Shown here one piece after another: positions 1 through 6,303 of a DNA stretch of 23,032 bases. The notes beneath the pieces were generated by a model. The model saw only the letters and a list, made by a program, of their open reading frames with translations. It did not search any database and had not been told where the DNA came from. The translations under genes and the position numbers were made by a program. Positions within the stretch are counted from its first letter, which is position 1. Each line of letters starts with the position of its first letter. This DNA is from Thiobacillaceae bacterium (GTDB taxonomy: Bacteria; Pseudomonadota; Gammaproteobacteria; Burkholderiales; Thiobacillaceae): assembly GCA_012274165.1 (NCBI GenBank), contig JAAPAA010000209.1:1-23032 (forward strand), written 5' to 3'.

Positions 1-1316
1 CCACTCATGGAGCGACTGCCGCCACCGCCGTAGCTGCCAGCCGACTGCCGGCTCGAACTGCCCCGGTTGACCTGATCCCGGCTCTGCGAGGCGTTACTCG
101 CGCCCTTGAATGCGTTGTCACTGCCCCAGCTCGATCCCGACGAACGCGCCTGGACAGCCTGGCTGCGTTCCATGTTCTGCGCCTGGGCGCGCTGCTGACT
201 GCGATCCATCTGCGTTGCCTGATTGGCCCGCTCACGGGTTTGCGGGTCGTTGCGCAGCTGGTCGCGCCCGGCTGCCGGGTCAACGCCACGATCCTTCATG
301 GTGGCCTGCGCCTTGTCGCGGCTGGCATCGCGCTGCGTGTCACGGCCCCGGTAATCGCCCCGGTTCTCGGCGCCTCCAACATTGCGGTCAAACTGCTGGC
401 GCGTCTTGGCATCACCATAAGGCACCCCCTTGCGATTGGCCGCGTTGTGATTCCAGTTGGTTTTGTTCCCGCTCCCGCTTATTTTGTTGTTGACGTTGAT
501 ATTGTTGTAGCGGTTGACGTTGATGTTGACGTCGCCATGCCCCCAGTTACAGCCGCCCCACAGGCCGTTGTGGATGCCGACGATCGCCGCACCCCAGAAG
601 ACACCGGCCACGAACCCGCCGGTCGGGTAGTAATACGGCGGCGGTGCCCAGTAGTAGGGCGGATAGGCGGGATACCACCAGGAGCCGTAAACCGTCGGCT
701 GGTATACCGGCACATAGACCTTCTCCGGCTGCGCCGGCTCGATGATGATCGCCGACTGGCCGGCATCGGTCTGCGTCGTACTGACTTTTTGCTGCTCGGT
801 GGTTTTGAGATTGCCGGCTTCCTGCGCCTTTTTGCGCATGAACTGCACCCGATCCATCACCCGCGCCGGATCGGCGAGAAAGGCGTCGCCCAAGCGCTGC
901 ACATCGGCAGGCTTCTCGCTCATCATCACAAGCACCTGCGGAAACGCCACCAGCGATTGCACGCTCGGATCCCACGGTTTGGACTGCACCGCTTTTACCG
1001 CAGCATCGCCCTGCTGCTTCGGATTCGCTTTGGTCCATTTCGCCGCCTCGGCCACATCGGCGGGATAGGTCGAAGCCATCAGCACCTGCGCCAGCAGCGA
1101 ATCGGGGTACAGCGCGATGGGCGCCAGCATCTGATCCAGCTCTTCGCTACTGAAAGTGGGTGCGGCCGCTTTTGCGCTGGCTTGCGTGCTGCCATTCGCG
1201 GCATCCGCCGCATAGACACATGGCATCGAGCAAGCGATGACAATGCTGACCAGGGGGGGTAAAAGTTGACTCGTCGCCCGGCCCATCACCCCGTGCGAAA
1301 AACTCAGGAAGGTCAT
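1..1316 (-). CDS. DUF3300 family exported protein, C-terminus beyond window
   Basis: This minus-strand frame stays open from ATG at 1316-1314 to the window edge, giving at least 438 residues. The start has a GGAG-type ribosome site about 8 bases upstream, and an in-frame stop at 1331-1329 limits any extension. Residues 1-36 look like a signal peptide (hydrophobic stretch LVSIVIACSM, possible cleavage after VYA). The DUF3300 hallmark follows from about residue 53: SSEELDQMLAPIALYPDSLL, then AQVLMASTYPADV and an aromatic/proline-rich stretch (SWWYPAYPPYYWAPPPYYYP). A glycine/tryptophan-rich segment (FWGAAIVGIHNGLWGG) and an Asn-rich run come next. The tail is low-complexity, rich in Gln, Arg, Ser and Asn. 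DUF3300 proteins are exported or envelope-associated and lack a settled function. The gene lies downstream of cyaY and marR on the same strand, 161 bp after marR, with a hexanucleotide microsatellite in its leader. Family assignment is firm; its role is unknown. Confidence 0.88.
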   Translation of the reverse strand, partial: MTFLSFSHGVMGRATSQLLPPLVSIVIACSMPCVYAADAANGSTQASAKAAAPTFSSEELDQMLAPIALYPDSLLAQVLMASTYPADVAEAAKWTKANPKQQGDAAVKAVQSKPWDPSVQSLVAFPQVLVMMSEKPADVQRLGDAFLADPARVMDRVQFMRKKAQEAGNLKTTEQQKVSTTQTDAGQSAIIIEPAQPEKVYVPVYQPTVYGSWWYPAYPPYYWAPPPYYYPTGGFVAGVFWGAAIVGIHNGLWGGCNWGHGDVNINVNRYNNINVNNKISGSGNKTNWNHNAANRKGVPYGDAKTRQQFDRNVGGAENRGDYRGRDTQRDASRDKAQATMKDRGVDPAAGRDQLRNDPQTRERANQATQMDRSQQRAQAQNMERSQAVQARSSGSSWGSDNAFKGASNASQSRDQVNRGSSSRQSAGSYGGGGSRSMS

Positions 1317-1342
1317 TGTTCGTCTCCGTCAAAAGAACCTAC

Positions 1343-1387
1343 GCATCGGCATCGGCATCGGCATCGGCATCGGCATCGGCATCGGCA
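1343..1387. repeat. (GCATCG)7 hexanucleotide microsatellite
   Basis: Seven perfect tandem copies of GCATCG run from 1343 to 1384, followed by a partial GCA. The array sits 27-71 bp upstream of the DUF3300 start, most likely in its promoter or 5' untranslated leader. The DUF3300 frame has a stop at 1331-1329, so the array is not translated as part of that protein. Such tracts change copy number by slippage, which could alter promoter spacing or leader structure; that consequence is inference. Confidence 0.9.
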
Positions 1388-1477
1388 CACGATGTCACAC
1401 TGATTTTTTACTGTAGCTTATAAAGGTGGATTCTCCAGCCCATCACCCGCACAGCCCATGCAGCGCATGCCAATCGG

Positions 1478-2056
1478 TCAAGCCAAAACCAGCATCGAAT
1501 GCTCCCGGCAAATTCGCCGCACCTCCGGACTGCTCAGTTTCTCCTGCATCAGCCCGCAAAAATAGCTGCGCGGTCCCAGGCGCTGGTTGTGGCGGCACGT
1601 CGCACACACCCCAAAACTTCTCTTTCCGCTTTGGGACTGGACTTGCGCCAATACCTGACGCAGTACGACCATCGCCGACGTCACCCGCGCCGGACTGGCG
1701 GTGCGCACCGCCTCGCGCCAGGCTCCAGCGGAATTGAAGGTATTCAAAAGCGCTCGGCCCGCCGCGGTCAGTACCAGGCGCACGATTCGGCCATCCTGTG
1801 GATCGGCATAGCGCGACACCAGCCTGCGGCGCGCCAGTACCAGCACGGTTTGTGACACCGTCCCCTTGGTCAGCCCCAGATATTCGGTGAGCGCCAGCGG
1901 CGTGTTGCTGAAGCGATTGGCCTGATTCAGATAAAACAGAACCTGCAGATGCACTGGCTGCAGTCCCTGCGCAGCGCCTGCCTGGCGCAAGCCGACGCGG
2001 GTCAGCAGCGACAGCCGCTCGACCAGGTCAAACAGGGTGAGTGCCTGGCTTTTCAA
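1478..2056 (-). CDS. MarR-family transcriptional regulator with C-terminal four-cysteine motif
   Basis: This 192-residue protein starts at a TTG six bases after the cyaY stop, so it is probably co-transcribed and perhaps translationally coupled with cyaY. Residues about 30-100 form a MarR-type winged helix-turn-helix: a LQPVHLQVLFYLNQANRF helix region, recognition-helix-like GLTKGTVSQTVLVLARRRLV, and a wing with DPQDGRIVRLVLTAAGRAL. The residues DPxDGR and LTxxG are typical of the family. Beyond the usual fold, residues 148-186 hold four cysteines as C151-X2-C154-X12-C167-X15-C183, with basic residues between. That spacing could bind Zn2+ or an Fe-S cluster, or act as a thiol switch. Adjacency to frataxin makes an iron or redox ligand attractive, but this is inference. 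Target genes are unknown; the downstream DUF3300 gene or self-regulation are candidates. The start is less certain because its Shine-Dalgarno sequence is weak. Confidence 0.82.
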   Translation of the reverse strand: MKSQALTLFDLVERLSLLTRVGLRQAGAAQGLQPVHLQVLFYLNQANRFSNTPLALTEYLGLTKGTVSQTVLVLARRRLVSRYADPQDGRIVRLVLTAAGRALLNTFNSAGAWREAVRTASPARVTSAMVVLRQVLAQVQSQSGKRSFGVCATCRHNQRLGPRSYFCGLMQEKLSSPEVRRICREHSMLVLA

Positions 2057-2062
2057 GTTCGC

Positions 2063-2386
2063 TTAAAAGCGGATCGACCCGCCACCCTGCGCAGCGACCA
2101 GGACGGCCAGTTTGGTGTAGAGCGGCGTGCTGTCCTTGGTATCGATCCAGTCGCCAGCCTGCGGTTTGAAATGGAAACCGCCCGAGCGTGCGGCGACCCA
2201 GATTTCGCGCGCCACGCCATGGCGGTTGATGATGATTTTGCTGCCATCCTCGAACTCGACTTCCAGGATGCCTTCAGCCGGTGTTTCAAAGTCGAGGTCG
2301 GCTACTTCCAGCGCATGTTCGATGTGAGCCAGCGTCGCGCTGGCGGCCAGGTTGAATTCGGCCTCGCTTGATTCAATTTGAGTCAT
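2063..2386 (-). CDS. cyaY: Frataxin-like iron-sulfur assembly protein CyaY
   Basis: The product is 107 residues, matching the roughly 106-residue bacterial frataxins. The N-terminal acidic helix (residues 1-33) is rich in Glu/Asp, the iron-binding face in this family. The conserved core LEVEFEDGSKIIINRHG lies at residues 41-57, followed by EIWVAARSGGFHF, which matches the IW(V/L)A..GG(Y/F)HF signature, and a final strand region. CyaY binds iron and modulates cysteine desulfurase activity in Fe-S cluster biogenesis in the cytoplasm. The ATG at 2386 has GGGA five bases upstream; upstream in-frame codons run antisense through lptM and lysA and are rejected. It diverges from lptM with only 25 bp between start codons, and is followed after six bases by the marR gene. 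Confidence 0.96.
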   Translation of the reverse strand: MTQIESSEAEFNLAASATLAHIEHALEVADLDFETPAEGILEVEFEDGSKIIINRHGVAREIWVAARSGGFHFKPQAGDWIDTKDSTPLYTKLAVLVAAQGGGSIRF

Positions 2387-2411
2387 GGTATCCCGTGCTA
2401 ACATTTCGCGC
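2387..2411. promoter_or_regulatory. Very short divergent intergenic region cyaY/lptM
   Basis: Only 25 bp separate the divergent ATG codons, so any promoter must lie inside the opposite gene. On the minus strand a TATATA at 2433-2428, inside lptM, is a possible -10 for cyaY. On the plus strand TTGAGT (2378-2383) and TAACAT (2399-2404) have only 15-bp spacing, and would place the lptM transcript start almost at its ATG. Both are weak matches. Confidence 0.3.
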
Positions 2412-2537
2412 ATGAAACTGCGCACCTTATATATAGTGTCCTTGTTGCTCTGCGGGCTGGGTCTGACAGCCTGTGGTGCCAAGGGTGCCCTGTATCTTCC
2501 CGAAAAACCTCCCGCACCGCAACGGACGTCCAATTGA
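2412..2537 (+). CDS. lptM: LptM/YifL-like short lipoprotein
   Basis: A 41-residue protein with a short basic N-terminus (MKLR), a hydrophobic segment and the lipobox LTAC (lipidated cysteine at residue 21). The mature sequence begins CGAKGALYLPEKP. The C-G-x-K-G-x-L-Y-x-P pattern is the signature of the LptM (YifL) family, outer-membrane lipoproteins that in Escherichia coli associate with the LptDE lipopolysaccharide translocon. The gene sits between cyaY and a biosynthetic gene, as is common in proteobacteria. Its TGA overlaps the TTG start of lysA by three bases, implying translational coupling. There is no clear Shine-Dalgarno sequence before the ATG. Recognition is strong despite the small size. 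Confidence 0.9.
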   Translation: MKLRTLYIVSLLLCGLGLTACGAKGALYLPEKPPAPQRTSN

Positions 2538-3778
2538 ATACCCTGCATAGACTCGACGGCCAGCTTCATCTCGAAGGCGTGGCGCTCAACGAACTCGCCG
2601 AGCGTTTCGATACGCCGCTTTATGTGTACTCCCGGCAGGCGCTTGAATCTGCCTACCAGGCCTATGCCGAGGCGTTTGCCGGCACCCCGCATCTGATCTG
2701 CTACGCGGTCAAAGCCAACTCAAGCCTGGCGATCCTCCAACTGTTCGCGCGCCTTGGAACCGGTTTCGACATCGTCTCCGGCGGCGAACTGGCTCGTGTG
2801 CTGGCGGCCGGCGGCGATCCGGCCAAAGTGGTGTTTTCCGGCGTGGGCAAATCGGCAAACGAGATGCGCGCCGCCCTGCAGGCCGGCATTCTCTGCTTCA
2901 ATGTCGAATCGGTCAGCGAGCTGCACCGGCTCAACCGGGTCGCCGGCGAGGCAGGCAAGGTCGCGCCGGTCTCGTTTCGCGTCAACCCCGACGTCGACCC
3001 GAAGACGCACCCGTATATCTCGACCGGGCTCAAGGAAAACAAGTTTGGCGTGCCGATCGCCGACGCGCCCGCGCTCTACCGCCTGGCAGCCAGCTTGCCC
3101 AACCTGAAAATCACCGGCATCGATTGCCATATCGGCTCGCAACTCACCGACCTGTCTCCGCTGGCCGACGCAGCCGACCGCGTACTGGCGCTGGTCGATA
3201 CATTGACGCGCGACGGCATCACGCTGCATCACATCGACCTCGGCGGCGGCGTTGGCATCCGCTACCGTGACGAAATCCCGCCGGATCTCGCTGCCTACGG
3301 CCGCGTGCTGGCCGCTCGCTTCAAGGGGCGCCACGAGAAACTGTTGCTGGAACCGGGACGTTCGCTGGTCGGTAACGCCGGCCTGCTGCTTACCCGGGTC
3401 GAATACCTGAAGCCCGGTGAAGACAAAAGTTTCGCCATCGTTGATGCCGCAATGAACGACCTGATGCGTCCCGCGCTGTACGAGGCGTATCACGAAATTG
3501 TTGCCGTCGCTCAGCGAAACACCCCTGCCCGGCGCTACGACATTGTTGGCCCGATCTGCGAAACCGGTGACTTTCTTGGCTTTGCGCGCGACTTGTCGAT
3601 CGAGGAAGGCGACCTGCTGGCCCTCCTTTCGGCAGGCGCGTACGGCATGAGCATGGCGTCAAACTACAATTCCCGCCCGCGCGCAGCAGAAATAATGGTC
3701 GACAAGAATGAAATCAACCTCATTCGAGAGCGCGAAACACAGGCCGGCATGATGGCTGGAGAACGGCTTGTTGATTGA
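2534..3778 (+). CDS. lysA: Diaminopimelate decarboxylase
   Basis: This 414-residue cytoplasmic PLP enzyme converts meso-diaminopimelate to L-lysine, the last step of the DAP pathway. The N-terminal alanine-racemase-like barrel carries the PLP lysine at residue 60 in ICYAVKANSS. Further family motifs follow in order: GTGFDIVSGGEL, HIGSQL, the phosphate-binding glycine motif LGGGVGIRY, EPGRSLVGNAG, the active-site cysteine motif GPICETGDFLG, and GAYGMSMASNYNSRPR near the C-terminus. The TTG start (2534) overlaps the lptM stop; the first residues (NTLHRLDGQLHLEGVALNEL) align with the normal N-terminus of the family, so no ATG further in is preferred. Length is typical. No classic terminator follows directly. 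Confidence 0.97.
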   Translation: MNTLHRLDGQLHLEGVALNELAERFDTPLYVYSRQALESAYQAYAEAFAGTPHLICYAVKANSSLAILQLFARLGTGFDIVSGGELARVLAAGGDPAKVVFSGVGKSANEMRAALQAGILCFNVESVSELHRLNRVAGEAGKVAPVSFRVNPDVDPKTHPYISTGLKENKFGVPIADAPALYRLAASLPNLKITGIDCHIGSQLTDLSPLADAADRVLALVDTLTRDGITLHHIDLGGGVGIRYRDEIPPDLAAYGRVLAARFKGRHEKLLLEPGRSLVGNAGLLLTRVEYLKPGEDKSFAIVDAAMNDLMRPALYEAYHEIVAVAQRNTPARRYDIVGPICETGDFLGFARDLSIEEGDLLALLSAGAYGMSMASNYNSRPRAAEIMVDKNEINLIRERETQAGMMAGERLVD

Positions 3779-3780
3779 CT

Positions 3781-3857
3781 TCAAGCAAAACGCACTGACC
3801 TGTAATTCAGCCGGTTTTAGTATCGAGTCGCTACATTTTGCTTGATCGCTACATTTT
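3781..3857. repeat. Inverted and direct repeats after lysA
   Basis: TCAAGCAAAA at 3781-3790 is perfectly inverted as TTTTGCTTGA at 3836-3845. A 12-bp direct repeat TCGCTACATTTT occurs at 3828-3839 and 3846-3857. The inverted repeat begins two bases after the lysA stop and has a 45-base loop, so it is not a standard terminator, though it could fold in the lysA 3' end. Confidence 0.5.
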
Positions 3858-3892
3858 TCAGCAAATTGTTTTCACCGCTCTTGGTCTATTCA

Positions 3893-3920
3893 TTGAACCT
3901 CTTTGAAAACTCACTAGAAT
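3893..3920 (+). promoter_or_regulatory. Sigma70-like promoter of the histone H1-like gene
   Basis: TTGAAC (3893-3898) and TAGAAT (3915-3920) are separated by 16 bp. Transcription would begin near 3927, giving a leader of roughly 150 bases before the ATG at 4076. It is the best-looking vegetative promoter in the window. Confidence 0.6.
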
Positions 3921-3926
3921 GAGCCT

Positions 3927-4075
3927 CACCAAGCGGAGCCTCGGTATCGCCCGTAATGAGCGGGTTTCGGGCAAGTCGGCCTGTCGGTACCACGCTTTGG
4001 AAGTGCAATTTCTGACTGCACGTGGCTTCAAGCTGTAGTAGTTAAGTGATGTGTTCAACTTCTAAGGAGTGATAA
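3927..4075 (+). other. Long 5' leader of the histone H1-like gene
   Basis: About 150 untranslated bases precede the histone H1-like gene. Short stems are possible: GCCCG (3949-3953) with CGGGC (3968-3972), and GTGCA (4003-4007) with TGCAC (4017-4021), the latter flanked by nearly complementary TTGGAAG and CTTCAA. The leader ends in a good AAGGAG ribosome site (4064-4069). I do not recognise a known riboswitch. Confidence 0.35.
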
Positions 4076-4519
4076 ATGGCAACAGTAAAGAAACCCGCCG
4101 CCAAACCGGCGGTCAAGAAGGCAGCAGCCGCTGCCAAGCCCGTAGTTAAAAAGGCAGCAGCCAAACCAGCAGTGAAAAAAGCTGTCGCCAAACCTGCCGT
4201 TAAAAAGGCAGCCGCCAAGCCGGTCGCTAAAAAGGCTGCAGCCAAGCCCGCAGCCAAAAAGCCCGTCGCTAAAGCAGCCGTCAAAAAAGTCGCCGCCAAG
4301 CCGGTCGCTAAAAAGGTGGTGGCCAAGCCCGCAGCCAAAAAGCCCGTCGCCAAGCCGGTCGCTAAAAAGGTGGTGGCCAAGCCGTCTGCCAAAAAGCCAG
4401 TGGCCAAGCCCGTCGCCAAGCCGGTAGCGAAGAAAGCTGCCCCTGCTGCCAAACCCGCAGCCGCTCCAGCAGCAGCGCCTACACCGGCAGCACCGGTGAT
4501 CAAGCCTTTCGGGCTCTAA
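4076..4519 (+). CDS. Histone H1-like Lys/Ala/Pro-rich DNA-binding protein
   Basis: The 147-residue product is almost entirely Lys, Ala, Pro and Val, built from degenerate units such as AAKPAVKK, AAKPVAKK and KKPVAKP. It ends in a less charged tail (AAPAAKPAAAPAAAPTPAAP, then VIKPFGL). This composition matches bacterial histone H1-like or AlgP-like proteins, which bind DNA non-specifically and are linked to nucleoid organisation. The start is clear: AAGGAG lies seven bases before the ATG. The gene has its own promoter and is followed 23 bases later by a strong terminator, so it looks monocistronic and well expressed. Internal repeats predict length variation between strains. The opposite strand is open only because of the repetitive composition. 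Exact role here is unproven. Confidence 0.88.
   Translation: MATVKKPAAKPAVKKAAAAAKPVVKKAAAKPAVKKAVAKPAVKKAAAKPVAKKAAAKPAAKKPVAKAAVKKVAAKPVAKKVVAKPAAKKPVAKPVAKKVVAKPSAKKPVAKPVAKPVAKKAAPAAKPAAAPAAAPTPAAPVIKPFGL
4295..4383 (+). repeat. 35-bp direct repeat inside the histone H1-like gene
   Basis: A 35-base sequence beginning GCCAAGCCGGTCGCTAAAAA occurs identically at 4295-4329 and 4349-4383. The period is 54 bases (18 codons), so recombination or slippage would add or remove 18 residues in frame. It is the longest perfect part of a gene-wide degenerate repeat. Confidence 0.85.
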
Positions 4520-4542
4520 CAGGTCGGACACTGCTTGATCTG

Positions 4543-4568
4543 AAACGGGGGCTCAGCCCCCGTTTTTT
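4543..4568 (+). terminator. Intrinsic terminator of the histone H1-like gene
   Basis: AAACGGGGGC (4543-4552), loop TCA, GCCCCCGTTT (4556-4565) form a perfect 10-bp stem with a T-run through 4568. The hairpin is GC-rich and starts 24 bases after the stop codon. The minus-strand side lacks a strong T-run, so it mainly ends plus-strand transcription. Confidence 0.92.
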
Positions 4569-4585
4569 ATTGGGCGTTTCCCCGA

Positions 4586-5200
4586 TCAGGCCAGCGCAAA
4601 ACGGCTGCGGGCGGCCTGCAGCAGGCTCACCCCCCATGGCAAACGCACGACCAGCAACAGCATCAGCACGCCGCCATAGATCAAAGGCTCCGTCATATCC
4701 TTCTTCACCAGCCACAGGTAATGGATTACACCCAGTAAAGCGATGGGGTAAATCAGGCGGTGCAACTGCTGCCAGCGGCGACCGAGGCGGCGCATCATGG
4801 CGTGAGTCGACGTCGCGGCGAGCGGAACAAGCAGGACAAATGCGCTGAAACCAAGGGTAATGAAGGGACGCTTCACGATGTCCTTGGCGATGGCCGCCGG
4901 ATCGAAAAACTGGTCCAGCCAGATATAGGTGGTGAAATGCAGGCAGGCATAGAAGAAGCTGAACAAGCCCAGCATGCGCCGATAGCGGATGAACTCGGCA
5001 CGACCGCTCAGCCGCCGCAACGGGGTGATGGACAAGGTGAGCAGCAGCCCGACCAGCGTCCAGGTGCCGGTTGAGCGGGTAATGAACTCGATCGGGTTGG
5101 CGCCGAGGCCGCCGCTGCCCGCCAAAACAATCAGCCGCACCAGCGGCAGCAAACAGACCCCGAATATCCAGAGCTTGGGGTTACGCAGCAGCACGCCCAT
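4586..5200 (-). CDS. msrQ: Haem-binding membrane subunit MsrQ of the MsrPQ system
   Basis: The 204-residue integral membrane protein has about six hydrophobic segments, including FGVCLLPLVRLIVLAG, WTLVGLLLTLSITPL, FSAFVLLVPLAATS and LIYGGVLMLLLVVRL. It belongs to the ferric-reductase-like family. Candidate haem-ligand histidines are H88 (FYACLHFTTY), H147 (QQLHRLIY) and H160 (LGVIHYLW). MsrQ passes electrons from the quinone pool or a flavin reductase to periplasmic MsrP. The ATG at 5200 shares one base with the msrP stop (TGATG), so translation is coupled; a longer frame reaching upstream into msrP is not needed and would be atypical. Length matches the family. Confidence 0.93.
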   Translation of the reverse strand: MGVLLRNPKLWIFGVCLLPLVRLIVLAGSGGLGANPIEFITRSTGTWTLVGLLLTLSITPLRRLSGRAEFIRYRRMLGLFSFFYACLHFTTYIWLDQFFDPAAIAKDIVKRPFITLGFSAFVLLVPLAATSTHAMMRRLGRRWQQLHRLIYPIALLGVIHYLWLVKKDMTEPLIYGGVLMLLLVVRLPWGVSLLQAARSRFALA

Positions 5201-6138
5201 CAGAAGAACCGTTTCAGATCCATGCCACGATACAACTGGGCCACCTGATTGCCGTAGCCATTGAACATCAGCGTGTCGCGCTTGAAAAACTCGCCGATCC
5301 TGCGTTCCTTGGCCTGGCTCCAACGCGGGTGGTCAACCTGCGGATTGACGTTGGAATAGAAGCCATACTCCTCCGGCGTGGCCGCCATCCAGGCGGTGAG
5401 CGGCTGCTTTTCGACGAAGCGGATCTTGACGATGGACTTGGCGCTCTTGAAACCATATTTCCACGGCACCACCAGGCGGATCGGTGCGCCGTTCTGATTG
5501 GGCAGCACCTCGCCATAGAGCCCGACCGCCAGAAGCGTCAGCGGATGCATCGCCTCGTCCAGCCGCAGGCCTTCGACATACGGCCAGTCAAGCACGCGCG
5601 AGCGCTGGCCCGGCATCTGTTTGGGATCGTTCAGCGTGACGAATTCGACATATTTCGCCTTGCCGGTGGGCTCGGCGCGCCGGATGATTTCTGCCAGAGG
5701 AAACCCCACCCACGGAATCACCATCGACCAGCCTTCGACGCAGCGCATGCGATACACGCGCTCTTCCAGTGGGGCGAGCTTCAGCAAGGTGTCGATGTCC
5801 CAGACTTTGGGCTGGCGAACTTCGCCTTCGACCGCCACCGTCCATGGGCGGGTCCGCAGGCTGCCCGCGTTTGCCGCCGGGTCGCTCTTGTCGGTGCCGA
5901 ATTCGTAGAAATTGTTGTAGGTGGTGACATCCTTGTAGGGTGTTTTGTCCTCGCCGGGCGTGTACGTACTGGCGCGCACGCCAGCCAGCTTGGCGCCTGC
6001 AGTGGCGTCTTCCATCGCACCCAGGGCCGCGCCCGCCGCCAACGCGCCCATGCCCTGCATGAAGCGGCGGCGCTCACGGTAGATTTCGGGCGGGGTAATT
6101 TCGGACGGCAGAATCAGGTCGGAATGGCGTATCAGCAT
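5200..6138 (-). CDS. msrP: Periplasmic protein-methionine-sulfoxide reductase catalytic subunit MsrP
   Basis: The 312-residue protein carries a Tat-type signal: RERRRFMQGMGALAAGAALG at residues 21-40, with twin arginines followed by FMQ and a hydrophobic stretch. The mature part is the sulfite-oxidase-like molybdopterin fold. Cys133 in YRMRCVEGWSMVIPW is the expected molybdenum ligand. Other family blocks are GEVRQPKVWDIDTL, NGAPIRLVVPWKYGFKSAKS and the C-terminal NPQVDHPRWSQAKERRIG. MsrP repairs oxidised methionines in periplasmic proteins. It is the first gene of a two-gene operon with msrQ. The ATG at 6138 has GGAA about ten bases upstream. It diverges from the RND efflux operon across about 165 bp, in which I see no clear promoter for either side. 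Confidence 0.96.
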   Translation of the reverse strand: MLIRHSDLILPSEITPPEIYRERRRFMQGMGALAAGAALGAMEDATAGAKLAGVRASTYTPGEDKTPYKDVTTYNNFYEFGTDKSDPAANAGSLRTRPWTVAVEGEVRQPKVWDIDTLLKLAPLEERVYRMRCVEGWSMVIPWVGFPLAEIIRRAEPTGKAKYVEFVTLNDPKQMPGQRSRVLDWPYVEGLRLDEAMHPLTLLAVGLYGEVLPNQNGAPIRLVVPWKYGFKSAKSIVKIRFVEKQPLTAWMAATPEEYGFYSNVNPQVDHPRWSQAKERRIGEFFKRDTLMFNGYGNQVAQLYRGMDLKRFF

Positions 6139-6303
6139 GCGGGGTTCCAGTTTTAAGTAGTGTGCTTACCCGATAGTCGAAGCACGCGCGCAATCCTTAC
6201 AAGCACGCAAATCTGTTGACCCCGCTTCGTGGTTTTTGTTTCAGCGCGGAACTGATAAGGTGCGCATCCATCGTATATCTTTGTTCTTTTTGCGGAATTC
6301 CCC

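Noticed and set aside
240..1262. Long plus-strand open frame of 340 codons opposite the DUF3300 gene
   Set aside because: It is antisense to a recognisable DUF3300 protein, and its His/Arg/Val-rich translation matches no family. Openness is expected from GC-rich codon structure.
1343..1387. CRISPR-like array
   Set aside because: Units are contiguous hexamers without spacers; it is a microsatellite.
2387..2692. N-terminal extension of cyaY to 209 codons
   Set aside because: It would run antisense through lptM and the lysA start, while the 107-residue form matches frataxin length exactly.
3927..4040. Possible tRNA in the histone-gene leader
   Set aside because: Short stems exist but no cloverleaf, T-loop sequence or acceptor stem could be assembled.
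4295..4383. CRISPR-like repeats in the histone H1-like gene
   Set aside because: The repeats are codons of a Lys/Ala/Pro protein in a single open frame.
4042..4503. Minus-strand frame opposite the histone H1-like gene, hydrophobic Leu/Ala/Thr repeats
   Set aside because: The repeats mirror the Lys/Ala/Pro codons of the real gene, which has the promoter, ribosome site and terminator.
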